From Nitrosomonas sp. UBA6494 (lineage in GTDB: Bacteria > Pseudomonadota > Gammaproteobacteria > Burkholderiales > Nitrosomonadaceae): a stretch of DNA of 6,810 bases. The stretch spans positions 1 through 6,810 of the forward strand of contig DJMI01000032.1 of NCBI GenBank assembly GCA_002435335.1, in the 5' to 3' direction. Below, in pieces: positions 1-6,268 of the stretch (the stretch's first letter is position 1; each line of letters opens with the position of its first letter). The position numbers were made by a program, and so were the translations under genes. Under the pieces are notes generated by a model. It worked only from the letters and a program-made list of their open reading frames with translations. It was not told where the DNA came from and searched no databases.

Positions 1-226
1 ATAGTGAGTTTCGCTTATTGTTTGATAGTAAAGTATCAATCTATCGTTGGTTTGTTTCAGTGTGATGGTTCTGATGTTTAAAAATTTTAATGCGTATTTA
101 TATAATGTTCTGTGTTTTTTGGAAATATGATTGCATATGTAACAAAAATTTCAATGATACGATGCATTTCGTCATTCATTGTTGATTCTTTAGTTTGTTC
201 CTCGCCATTTCACCTTATTCGAGTAT

Positions 227-280
227 CGCTAATCTCTTTAGTTATTCGGTAAAAAAATGAACAGAGATTAGCGTTTTATT
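227..280 (+). terminator. Terminator-like inverted repeat followed by T-rich run
   Basis: CGCTAATCTCT (227-237) and AGAGATTAGCG (263-273) are perfect 11-bp complements around a 25-nt loop, followed at once by TTTTATT (274-280). Polarity fits a rho-independent terminator for plus-strand transcription coming from the left. The loop is longer than usual and no complete upstream gene is visible, so a regulatory stem or operator for the downstream small gene is also possible. Confidence 0.45.
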
Positions 281-302
281 CCTGAAAGGTTTTTTAGTGC
301 GG

Positions 303-308
303 TATGAT
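303..308 (+). promoter_or_regulatory. Possible -10 box for the small peptide gene
   Basis: TATGAT matches five of six bases of the sigma70 -10 consensus and lies 36 nt upstream of the ATG at 345. I see no good -35 hexamer 16-18 nt upstream, so this is a weak or activator-dependent promoter at best. Confidence 0.3.
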
Positions 309-344
309 CACATTTTCTTCAATTGATACGGAATCTTGGAAGTA

Positions 345-440
345 ATGTCTGATTTAATCGAAACGGTTTTTTATTCTGTGATTGCATTGGTTGCGGGATT
401 GCTTGTGGCGCAGTATATCAATGATAAGTTGCGCAAATAA
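345..440 (+). CDS. Small single-span membrane peptide, 31 aa
   Basis: This is a short complete frame from ATG to TAA. Residues 1-6 are polar or acidic (MSDLIE). Residues 7-24 form one uninterrupted hydrophobic stretch (TVFYSVIALVAGLLVAQY), and the tail is basic (INDKLRK). The composition suits a single-pass inner-membrane micropeptide with its positive C-terminus in the cytoplasm, and it is not random low-complexity translation. A purine-rich GGAAG lies at 338-342, only 2 nt from the start, so the ribosome site is weak or unusually close. A -10-like TATGAT lies upstream. The gene converges on the P-type ATPase gene, with 38 bp between the stops. Size and topology resemble regulatory micropeptides of transporters (KdpF, MgtR, sarcolipin), but no sequence homology is claimed. 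I do not recognise the family, and a chance ORF remains possible. Confidence 0.5.
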   Translation: MSDLIETVFYSVIALVAGLLVAQYINDKLRK

Positions 441-478
441 GCGCCTCGTATCAGATCGAAAATGGATTTGTTTACAAA

Positions 479-3205
479 TTATCGGTATTGATCACTGTTG
501 TTTTTATTTCGCAGCAACCATTTCTCAAACTCAATCACCAAAAACAGAATCAGACCGACTGCAATGATGCGCCCCCAAGCTGCTGCGTCCAAGGCTACGG
601 TATCGAATAAGTGTTGCATGAACGGCGAATAGGTGAACAGCAATTGCAGGATCAATACCAAACCGACAGCGAGTAAAATCTGGCGGTTATCCAGAATGCC
701 ACGGCGTGAGCACACAGAAGCCATCAAATAGCGGCAGTTGAACAAATAGAAGATTTCACACATCACCAGCGCATTTACCATCACGGTACGTCCCAGTTCG
801 ATACTCGCGCCTTGTTGTGTTATCTCCCAAATATACAAAGCAAAGCCGCCGCCAATCATCAACAGGGTAACGAAAAAAAATCGCCATACCAGAAATCCGG
901 ACAAAATTGATGCAGTAGGATTATGCGGTGGTTGCGACATGACACCGTGCTCCGGGCGTTCGAACGACAACGAGATCGATAGCGTTACTGTCGTCACCAT
1001 ATTGACCCATAAAATCTGCAGCGGTGAAATCGGTAATGCCATTCCTAAGATAATGGCTAGCAGTAAGATACCGACTTCGCCACCGTTGGTGGGAAGGATG
1101 TAAATGATCGTTTTGCGGATATTGTCATAAACAGTGCGACCTTCTTCTACGGCATTCACAATTGAAGCAAAATTGTCGTCGATTAGAATCATTTCGGCAG
1201 CTTCCTTGGCTACTTCGGTACCTTTCTGACCCATGGCTACGCCAATATCGGCGCGTTTCAGTGCCGGGGCATCATTAACGCCGTCGCCGGTCATGGCGAC
1301 AATTTCTCCGTCGTCTTGCAGTGCTTGGACCAGGCGTAACTTATGTTCCGGGTTTGCTCGCGCGAAAATATCCACTTGCGTTGCGGCATCGCGTAATTGT
1401 GCGTCATCCATATTGTCCAGCTCTGCACCTGTCACCGCATGCTGACCATCGCCGATGCCGAGACTCGCACCGATCGCGCATGCAGTGATGCGATGATCAC
1501 CGGTAATCATTTTGACCCGTATTCCTGCTGTACGGCACTGTTGTATGGCAGTCACAGCCTCTTCTCGCGGCGGATCGATAATGCCCACCAAACCGAGTAG
1601 CGTGAAGCCTGCTTTAGCATCAGAAAACGTCAATGTCTGTTGATGATTCGGTAGTACGCGGGTGGCAAGTGCCAGAATGCGCTGCCCAGCAGCGCTGGCT
1701 TGCTGGATTTTGTCAAACCAAAAATCAGATTGAATCGGATCATCTGCGTCACGGCAACGCTGGTGGCTGCACATAGCCAGTATTTCTTCCGGCGCACCTT
1801 TGACATAAATCAGATCGCGACCGCTATGATCGCGATGCAGTGTCGCCATGAAGCGATAGTGCGATTCAAAAGGGATGACATCAATACGCGGCATTATTTT
1901 GCGCTCCCAATCCGGATTCAACGATGCTTTTCTGGCCAGCGTAACCAATGCAGCTTCGGTTGGGTCGCCCTGGATCGACCATACGCCATCTTGCTGCCGT
2001 AACACAGCATCGTTGCACAACATTCCGGCTCTAAACAGCTCGAACAAATCAGTGCAGTTGACGATTTCTATCTCCTTGCCGTGCTGAAAAAAACCACCTT
2101 GAGGCGCATAACCGACGCCACCCACCTGTATCTCCCGATCGGCGACGATAAGATTTTGTACTGTCATTTCGTTGCGTGTCAGCGTGCCGGTTTTATCAGT
2201 ACAAATAACGGTAACCGCACCCAATGTTTCCACCGCAGGCAACCTACGCACGATAGCGTTGCGGCGTGCCATCTTTTGCACGCCGAGTGCAAGCGTGATC
2301 GTGATGATGGCAGGCAATTCTTCCGGTATTGCTGAAATGGCTATGCTGACGGCGGCCAAGAAAATTTCATTGGCGGCATAATCTTGCAATAACAAGCCGT
2401 AAGCGAAAACAGCAGCGGCCAGCAAGGCAACGAGCAATGTTAACCAGCGCGAGAAAATTGCCATTTGCCGCAGTAGCGGCGAAGTTAATTTATCTACTTG
2501 CGCGATCATTTCGCTGATATGTCCGATTTCGGTCTGCTGGCCAGTGGCTACAACCATTCCCGTTCCTTGACCATAAACCACCAATGTGCCCGAATACGCC
2601 ATGCAGAAGCGATCACCGATTGGAGCGGCGGCATCAACGGCATCAATCGTTTTTTCCACCGCTTCGGATTCACCGGTTAAAGCCGCTTCGTCAATACGTA
2701 AATTCTTGCTGCTGAGTAATCGCATGTCTGCGGGTACTTTGTCACCCGATTGCAACACTACAATATCGCCGGGCACCAATTGCTCGCTAGGAATTTGCCT
2801 GCGTTGCCCGGAGCGTATAACCACGGCCGTCAGTGAAAGCATATGCCGGATGGCGGCAAGTGCTTTTTCAGCTTTGCCTTCCTGAATAAAACCGATTAAG
2901 GCATTGATGATCACCACACCAAAAATAACCGCACTATCAATCCAGTGCTGCAAAAAAGCAGTAATGACAGCTGCAATCAATAGGGTATAAATCAGTACAT
3001 TATGAAATTGCAATAAGAAGCCAATGAGAGCATTGCGGGGTTTGGGCGGCTTCAAGCGATTCTCGCCGTACTGCTGTAAGCGCAGTTCCGCTTCCGATTC
3101 GGACAAACCGTTTTGTTCGGTCGCAAGTTGTTGCATGACTTGTTCTGCGGAATAACTATGCCACGCAATGGTTTTATCGGATACTCGACTGGGTTTTGTT
3201 GGCAT
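479..3205 (-). CDS. P-type cation-transporting ATPase, P2A (SERCA/PacL-like) type
   Basis: This is a full-length 908-residue ion pump of the inner membrane that couples ATP hydrolysis to cation transport. Visible in order: a cation-ATPase N-terminal domain (about 14-82); membrane helices M1-M2 (about 63-108); an actuator domain with TGES at 177-180; M3-M4 (about 254-310) with PEELP at 294-298; the phosphorylation loop DKTGT with D337; a nucleotide-binding domain with F446 and KGAPE at 469-473; TGD at 568-570; MTGDGVND at 638-645; and six C-terminal helices (about 700-896). Compared with SERCA, the transport residues E295, N707, E710, N735, T738 and E817 correspond to Glu309, Asn768, Glu771, Asn796, Thr799 and Glu908. 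T739 replaces Asp800, so the ion is uncertain: Ca2+, Mn2+ or a monovalent cation are all possible. The ATG start is supported by AAGGA (3214-3218) 8 nt upstream. It is transcribed divergently from the secreted DUF442 gene. I found no clear promoter of its own. Confidence 0.95.
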   Translation of the reverse strand: MPTKPSRVSDKTIAWHSYSAEQVMQQLATEQNGLSESEAELRLQQYGENRLKPPKPRNALIGFLLQFHNVLIYTLLIAAVITAFLQHWIDSAVIFGVVIINALIGFIQEGKAEKALAAIRHMLSLTAVVIRSGQRRQIPSEQLVPGDIVVLQSGDKVPADMRLLSSKNLRIDEAALTGESEAVEKTIDAVDAAAPIGDRFCMAYSGTLVVYGQGTGMVVATGQQTEIGHISEMIAQVDKLTSPLLRQMAIFSRWLTLLVALLAAAVFAYGLLLQDYAANEIFLAAVSIAISAIPEELPAIITITLALGVQKMARRNAIVRRLPAVETLGAVTVICTDKTGTLTRNEMTVQNLIVADREIQVGGVGYAPQGGFFQHGKEIEIVNCTDLFELFRAGMLCNDAVLRQQDGVWSIQGDPTEAALVTLARKASLNPDWERKIMPRIDVIPFESHYRFMATLHRDHSGRDLIYVKGAPEEILAMCSHQRCRDADDPIQSDFWFDKIQQASAAGQRILALATRVLPNHQQTLTFSDAKAGFTLLGLVGIIDPPREEAVTAIQQCRTAGIRVKMITGDHRITACAIGASLGIGDGQHAVTGAELDNMDDAQLRDAATQVDIFARANPEHKLRLVQALQDDGEIVAMTGDGVNDAPALKRADIGVAMGQKGTEVAKEAAEMILIDDNFASIVNAVEEGRTVYDNIRKTIIYILPTNGGEVGILLLAIILGMALPISPLQILWVNMVTTVTLSISLSFERPEHGVMSQPPHNPTASILSGFLVWRFFFVTLLMIGGGFALYIWEITQQGASIELGRTVMVNALVMCEIFYLFNCRYLMASVCSRRGILDNRQILLAVGLVLILQLLFTYSPFMQHLFDTVALDAAAWGRIIAVGLILFLVIEFEKWLLRNKNNSDQYR

Positions 3206-3227
3206 TGAATCTTTCCTTCGCTACAAT
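3199..3227 (+). promoter_or_regulatory. Sigma70-type promoter for the secreted DUF442 gene
   Basis: TTGGCA (3199-3204) and TACAAT (3222-3227) each match five of six consensus bases and are separated by an ideal 17 bp. The predicted transcription start is near 3234, giving a leader of about 37 nt before the ATG at 3271. The -35 box overlaps the start codon of the divergent ATPase gene. A second TACAAT (3249-3254) has no matching -35 box. Confidence 0.65.
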
Positions 3228-3260
3228 GGGAGCAGCATTTTCACTCAATACAATATTTAA

Positions 3261-3265
3261 TGGAG
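3261..3265 (+). promoter_or_regulatory. Ribosome binding site that fixes the DUF442 start
   Basis: TGGAG sits 5 nt before the ATG at 3271. The frame is open further upstream to 3196, but only the 3271 start has both this site and a signal peptide directly after it, and it lies downstream of the predicted promoter. Confidence 0.7.
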
Positions 3266-3270
3266 TTTCT

Positions 3271-3783
3271 ATGAAATACTCTAGCATTCTGGTGGCATTA
3301 GTGCTGATTTTGTTTAGCAGCATGATTCATGCGACAGGTCGAGTGCCGTTCGGGCATCAAGTTTACCAGGTACAAAACTACAGCCGTATCACAGAACAAA
3401 TCGCCATATCGGGTATGATTATCGATGGCGGTGTACCGGCATTGGCTGCCACAGGTATTAAAACAATAATCGATTTGCGTACCAAGAATGAAGGTACTGC
3501 GGAAGAAAAAGCGCTGGTCGATAGAGCGGGCATGACATATATCAACATTCCGACTACGGTTGCGGGAATCACCAAGGAACAAGTGGAAGAGTTTGCCAAA
3601 GTGATGGAAAGGGCTCAAAAGCCGCTATTGATTCATTGCGGCTCCGGTAATCGCGCCAGTGCGATGTGGGCCAGCTATCAGATCAGTCAGGGAGCAGATC
3701 CGGAAGCGACCATTGAAGCGGTTCGTAAAACGGGTTTGCGTCCACCATTGGAAGAAAAATTGCGTGAAATTATGCTTAATTGA
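3271..3783 (+). CDS. Secreted DUF442/TIGR01244 (beta-lactamase-hydrolase-like) protein, possible sulfurtransferase
   Basis: This 170-residue protein has an N-terminal signal peptide: K2, a hydrophobic core from about 5 to 18, and a probable cut after IHA at residue 21. The mature protein would lie in the periplasm. The rest is one DUF442-type domain with the fold of dual-specificity phosphatases and rhodaneses. It has the TIIDLR strand (65-70) and the active loop HCGSGNR, with catalytic C123 and R128. The loop is CxxGxR with four residues between Cys and Arg, as in rhodaneses, and not the CX5R of tyrosine phosphatases, so sulfur transfer is the likelier activity (inference). Databases usually call such proteins phosphatase family. 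It has its own promoter and ribosome site, and it converges on the SQR-exporter operon with 17 bp between stop codons. That position suggests a periplasmic partner in sulfide or persulfide handling. The substrate is unknown. Confidence 0.85.
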   Translation: MKYSSILVALVLILFSSMIHATGRVPFGHQVYQVQNYSRITEQIAISGMIIDGGVPALAATGIKTIIDLRTKNEGTAEEKALVDRAGMTYINIPTTVAGITKEQVEEFAKVMERAQKPLLIHCGSGNRASAMWASYQISQGADPEATIEAVRKTGLRPPLEEKLREIMLN

Positions 3784-3806
3784 TCAAATGTGTTTGTCAA
3801 TTACGC
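3774..3806. terminator. Hairpin spanning both convergent stop codons
   Basis: TAATTGA (3777-3783) pairs with TCAATTA (3797-3803). Inside it, CAAA (3785-3788) pairs with TTTG (3793-3796) around a 4-nt loop, with one bulged base at 3784. GC at 3774-3775 can pair with GC at 3805-3806 across a mismatch. The structure covers the stop codons of the DUF442 gene (+) and the exporter gene (-), the place for a shared bidirectional terminator. The stem is AT-rich and lacks a long T run, so efficiency is doubtful. Confidence 0.4.
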
Positions 3807-4619
3807 TATCCAAAACGTTCTAATTATCATCCATACGGATACCCCAATCACGATTACAGCAAATCCTTGCTGTAATCGTGACTCGGAAATGTAACCGGCG
3901 ATTTTCCGGCCTATCAGCATACCCATCAGCGTCCCTGCAGCAAATGGCAGGGCGATTAACCAATTCATGCTGCCGATAAAAACCGCGGAAGCGGCTCCGC
4001 TCGCGGAGACTAAGGCAATAACGGCAAGTGCTGTAGCAATGACCGAATGCATCGGTAAATCCGTTGCTTTTTTTAATGCCGGAATTACCAGGAAACCGCC
4101 ACCGACGCCGAGCAATCCCGACAAGAACCCGGTTGTTGCCCCTGCGAGTGCCAGAGCGCGAGCGCACGGCCAATTCCATATCAGCCGATTCTGTACATAG
4201 GATAACCGGCAAGGGATTGTTGATTGATCGGCTGACGCATTCGCACTGACTTGTTGTGCCTTGTTATGCCGTAGCATATTGAACGCGACATAAAATAGCA
4301 TCAGGGCGAACAAAATGATCAAGGGGGTATTGGGCAGTTTCTGCGCTAACCAGATACCGCAAGGCGAGGTTAGCATGCCGGTTACTGCGATAAATCCTGC
4401 TGCACGGTAACGTACCTTACCTTGCCGATGTGCAAGTACGGCGGCTATCGCAGAGGACAGGCTTACGGAAAGCAATGCAATCGGTGCAGCCTCAGCGATG
4501 GTCAAGTGAAAACCGAACATCAGCAACGGTACGGCGACAATAGTGCCGCCGGCACCGGTCAATGCCAAGACCAAACCGATCAGAGCACCCAGGAAAATGC
4601 TGATCAGTAGAAGTTCCAC
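3801..4619 (-). CDS. TauE/SafE family sulfite exporter-like membrane protein
   Basis: This 272-residue polytopic inner-membrane protein has two homologous halves, the hallmark of the TauE/SafE (DUF81) family. The glycine-rich motif TGAGGTIVAVP (21-31) recurs as LGVGGGFLVIP (170-180). I count about eight hydrophobic spans: near 3-20, 24-38, 44-62, 73-91, 98-115, 154-180, 192-215 and 219-237, with a last one near 251-267. A polar loop lies at about 117-148. Family members export sulfite, sulfoacetate or related anions. Beside SQR the likely cargo is sulfite, thiosulfate or another sulfur oxyanion (inference). The start is GTG at 4617-4619, 15 nt past the SQR stop and in the same reading frame. 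No Shine-Dalgarno site is evident, so translational coupling to SQR is likely. It is the last gene of the operon and is followed by a hairpin over its stop codon. Confidence 0.88.
   Translation of the reverse strand: MELLLISIFLGALIGLVLALTGAGGTIVAVPLLMFGFHLTIAEAAPIALLSVSLSSAIAAVLAHRQGKVRYRAAGFIAVTGMLTSPCGIWLAQKLPNTPLIILFALMLFYVAFNMLRHNKAQQVSANASADQSTIPCRLSYVQNRLIWNWPCARALALAGATTGFLSGLLGVGGGFLVIPALKKATDLPMHSVIATALAVIALVSASGAASAVFIGSMNWLIALPFAAGTLMGMLIGRKIAGYISESRLQQGFAVIVIGVSVWMIIRTFWIA
3848..3881. repeat. Perfect 15-bp inverted repeat inside the 3' end of the exporter gene
   Basis: The arms are 3848-3862 and 3867-3881 (core CACGATTACAGCAA and its exact complement) with a 4-nt loop, ATCC on the plus strand. 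It encodes residues 247-258 of the exporter and lies 65 nt past the stop of the convergent DUF442 gene. Neither strand has a T run after it, so it is not a standard intrinsic terminator. It would form a strong RNA hairpin in either transcript. Confidence 0.8.
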
Positions 4620-4634
4620 CGTTTCAATACAAGT

Positions 4635-6248
4635 TTATTTGCCCGGACGGGCAAGCCATTCTTTGCCTTTGAGCATGCAATTCCAATAGACCCAGGGAAA
4701 GACAGTGGTTTTGAAATACCAATAGAGCTTTCTCGGTACCATCGGATCAAGCGGGAAAGTCGGTAGCAGTTTACCGCCGAAACCAAACTCGGCCAAAATG
4801 ACTTTGCCGTTTTCTACAGTCAACGGGCATGCGCCGTATCCATCGTAAATGGTCGTCAATTCGCGATCTTCTTTGGCTGCCAGGATATTTTCCGCTACCA
4901 CGACAATTTGCTTGCGGGCGGCGGCGGCTGTTTTGGTATTCGGTGACGAGCAAGCATCACCCAGCGAGAAAATATTCGGATAATCGGTATGCTGTAGCGT
5001 TTTTTCATTGACCTTGCAAAAACCGTTTGCGTCCGCCAAAGGACTGTTGCGCAGAAAATCAGGTGCAACCTGCGGAGGAGTTACATGCAGCATGTCAAAA
5101 GGCTTTGCTTCGCGGGTGATGGTTCCGTCAGCACTTTTAATTTCGAAGTAAGCAAGCTTCAGTTCGCCGTCCACTCTTACCAGATTGGAATTAAAAATCA
5201 ATTCCGCCTGGTAGTGCTTCACGTATTCCATCAGCGGTGGAACAAAATCGGCGACACCGAAGAGTACGGCGGCTGCAGTATTGAATTCAACTCGAATGTC
5301 CGCTAAGCAGTGCTCGCGTTGCCAGTAATCGCATGACAGGTACATTGCTTTTTGCGGCGCACCTGCGCATTTGATCGGCATCGGCGGTTGCGTAAAAATT
5401 GCTTTGCCGCTGCGGAGCTTGCGCACCAACTCCCAAGTATAAGGTGCCAGATCATAACGGTAATTGGAAGTAACGCCATTTTTGCCCAGCGTTTCCTCTA
5501 ATCCTTCAATCTTTTCCCAAGCCGTGCGAATACCCGGACAAACCACTAATTGACGGTAGCCGATCACACGGCCATCCGCCAATTTGACGTGATTGTGCTC
5601 CGGTTCGAAGCCGACTGCGGCAACTTGTATCCACTCGGCGTTTTTAGGAATTACCTCCGCCATCGGCTTTACCGTGCGCGTTATGTCATAAGCGCCACCA
5701 CCGACCAAAGTCCAACCCGGCTGATAATAGTGCTTATCGTTAGGCTCGATAATGGCGATGCGCAATGCCGGTCGACGCTTAAGCAAGCTGGCGGTAACGC
5801 CGATACCTGCCGATCCGCCGCCGATCACAACAATATCGAAGGCGTTGCCCCAATTGCAAGCCGCTACTACCGACTCTTCTTCGTCCGTATCGTTTTGATC
5901 CTTCTGATCCAATTGCTGGCTCATCTGGTGAAGAGCAGCGGCACGCATGCCGGAAGCGCAAAATGCCAATACCGGTTTGGGTAATTCGTTCATCAATTTC
6001 TGAAAAGCGGCAACCCTCTCGGCGGTTAAGCCTCCCTTCTTGACGGGCAAATAAGCGAACGTAATTCCCAACGAATGCGCTGTTTTTTCCAATACCTCGC
6101 TGGTTGGCTGAGTTGCGCCGCCTTCGAGATCGGGACGATTGCAAATGATTGACTTATAACCGACAGCGGCTATTTCGGAAATGTCATCAATACTAATTTG
6201 CCCGCAGACCGATAACCGATGGTCTATCTTGGTACTCTGAAAAGTCAA
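4635..6248 (-). CDS. sqr: DUF442 sulfurtransferase-like domain fused to type II sulfide:quinone oxidoreductase
   Basis: This 537-residue two-domain protein is predicted to oxidise sulfide at the inner face of the cytoplasmic membrane, reduce quinone and leave sulfane sulfur on a thiol. Residues 1-115 are a DUF442/TIGR01244 domain with loop FCASGMR (C97, R102). A polar, acidic linker (about 112-127) follows. From about 136 the FAD oxidoreductase begins: VIGGGSAG (141-148), an acidic strand end at E168, KCAGAPQK with C294, MLHVTPP (386-392), YPNIFSLGDAC with C433, and KTAAA (439-443). C294 and the KCAGAPQK, HVTPP and KTAAA motifs closely match human SQOR, a type II enzyme. C433 is one place off human Cys379. 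The hydrophobic, aromatic C-terminus (about 500-532) fits monotopic membrane attachment. The start is TTG, backed by AAGGAAG at 6254-6260; the first internal ATG (residue 86) would destroy the N-terminal domain. It lies 44 nt after the repressor gene and 15 nt before the exporter. Automated naming as a phosphatase/oxidoreductase is likely misleading. Confidence 0.93.
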   Translation of the reverse strand: MTFQSTKIDHRLSVCGQISIDDISEIAAVGYKSIICNRPDLEGGATQPTSEVLEKTAHSLGITFAYLPVKKGGLTAERVAAFQKLMNELPKPVLAFCASGMRAAALHQMSQQLDQKDQNDTDEEESVVAACNWGNAFDIVVIGGGSAGIGVTASLLKRRPALRIAIIEPNDKHYYQPGWTLVGGGAYDITRTVKPMAEVIPKNAEWIQVAAVGFEPEHNHVKLADGRVIGYRQLVVCPGIRTAWEKIEGLEETLGKNGVTSNYRYDLAPYTWELVRKLRSGKAIFTQPPMPIKCAGAPQKAMYLSCDYWQREHCLADIRVEFNTAAAVLFGVADFVPPLMEYVKHYQAELIFNSNLVRVDGELKLAYFEIKSADGTITREAKPFDMLHVTPPQVAPDFLRNSPLADANGFCKVNEKTLQHTDYPNIFSLGDACSSPNTKTAAAARKQIVVVAENILAAKEDRELTTIYDGYGACPLTVENGKVILAEFGFGGKLLPTFPLDPMVPRKLYWYFKTTVFPWVYWNCMLKGKEWLARPGK

Positions 6249-6253
6249 ATTTA

Positions 6254-6260
6254 CTTCCTT
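6254..6260 (-). promoter_or_regulatory. Strong ribosome binding site for the TTG start of SQR
   Basis: AAGGAAG (minus strand) lies 5 nt before TTG at 6246-6248. It decides the start, because no ATG or GTG is available near the N-terminus of the DUF442 domain. A good site may offset the poor start codon. Confidence 0.75.
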
Positions 6261-6268
6261 TTATCTGC

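Larger units (their letters stand above)
1..344. other. AT-rich non-coding region upstream of the small peptide gene
   Basis: I see no convincing gene here on either strand. One frame is open from the left edge to a stop at 79-81, but it has no recognisable protein character. The stretch holds a small perfect inverted repeat (TTGATA 22-27, TATCAA 34-39), an imperfect one (AATGA 153-157, TCATT 172-176), and a larger terminator-like repeat at 227-273, listed separately. A -10-like TATGAT lies at 303-308 ahead of the small peptide gene. The low GC compared with the genes is what one expects of an intergenic or regulatory region. The gene to the left is outside the window. Confidence 0.6.

Noticed and set aside
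1..81. Frame open from the left edge to TAA at 79-81, as the tail of an upstream gene
   Set aside because: Twenty-six codons in AT-rich DNA with no recognisable protein features; chance is as likely.
469..480. Short palindrome TTTGTTTACAAA at the ATPase 3' end as a terminator
   Set aside because: Only five AT-rich pairs with almost no loop, so it is too weak to support a call.
382..567. 61-residue plus-strand frame overlapping the small peptide and the ATPase 3' end
   Set aside because: The translation has no coherent character, and it overlaps two better candidates.
3196..3270. Longer N-terminus for the secreted DUF442 protein starting at 3196
   Set aside because: It would begin upstream of the predicted promoter start and overlap the ATPase start codon. 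The 3271 ATG has a ribosome site and a signal peptide right after it.
3848..3881. Intrinsic terminator call for the 15-bp hairpin
   Set aside because: The stem is strong, but neither strand has the T run that an intrinsic terminator needs.
5550..5984. 144-residue plus-strand frame inside the SQR gene
   Set aside because: It lies wholly antisense to the well-supported SQR coding region, its translation shows no domain or signal, and it has no promoter or ribosome site of note.
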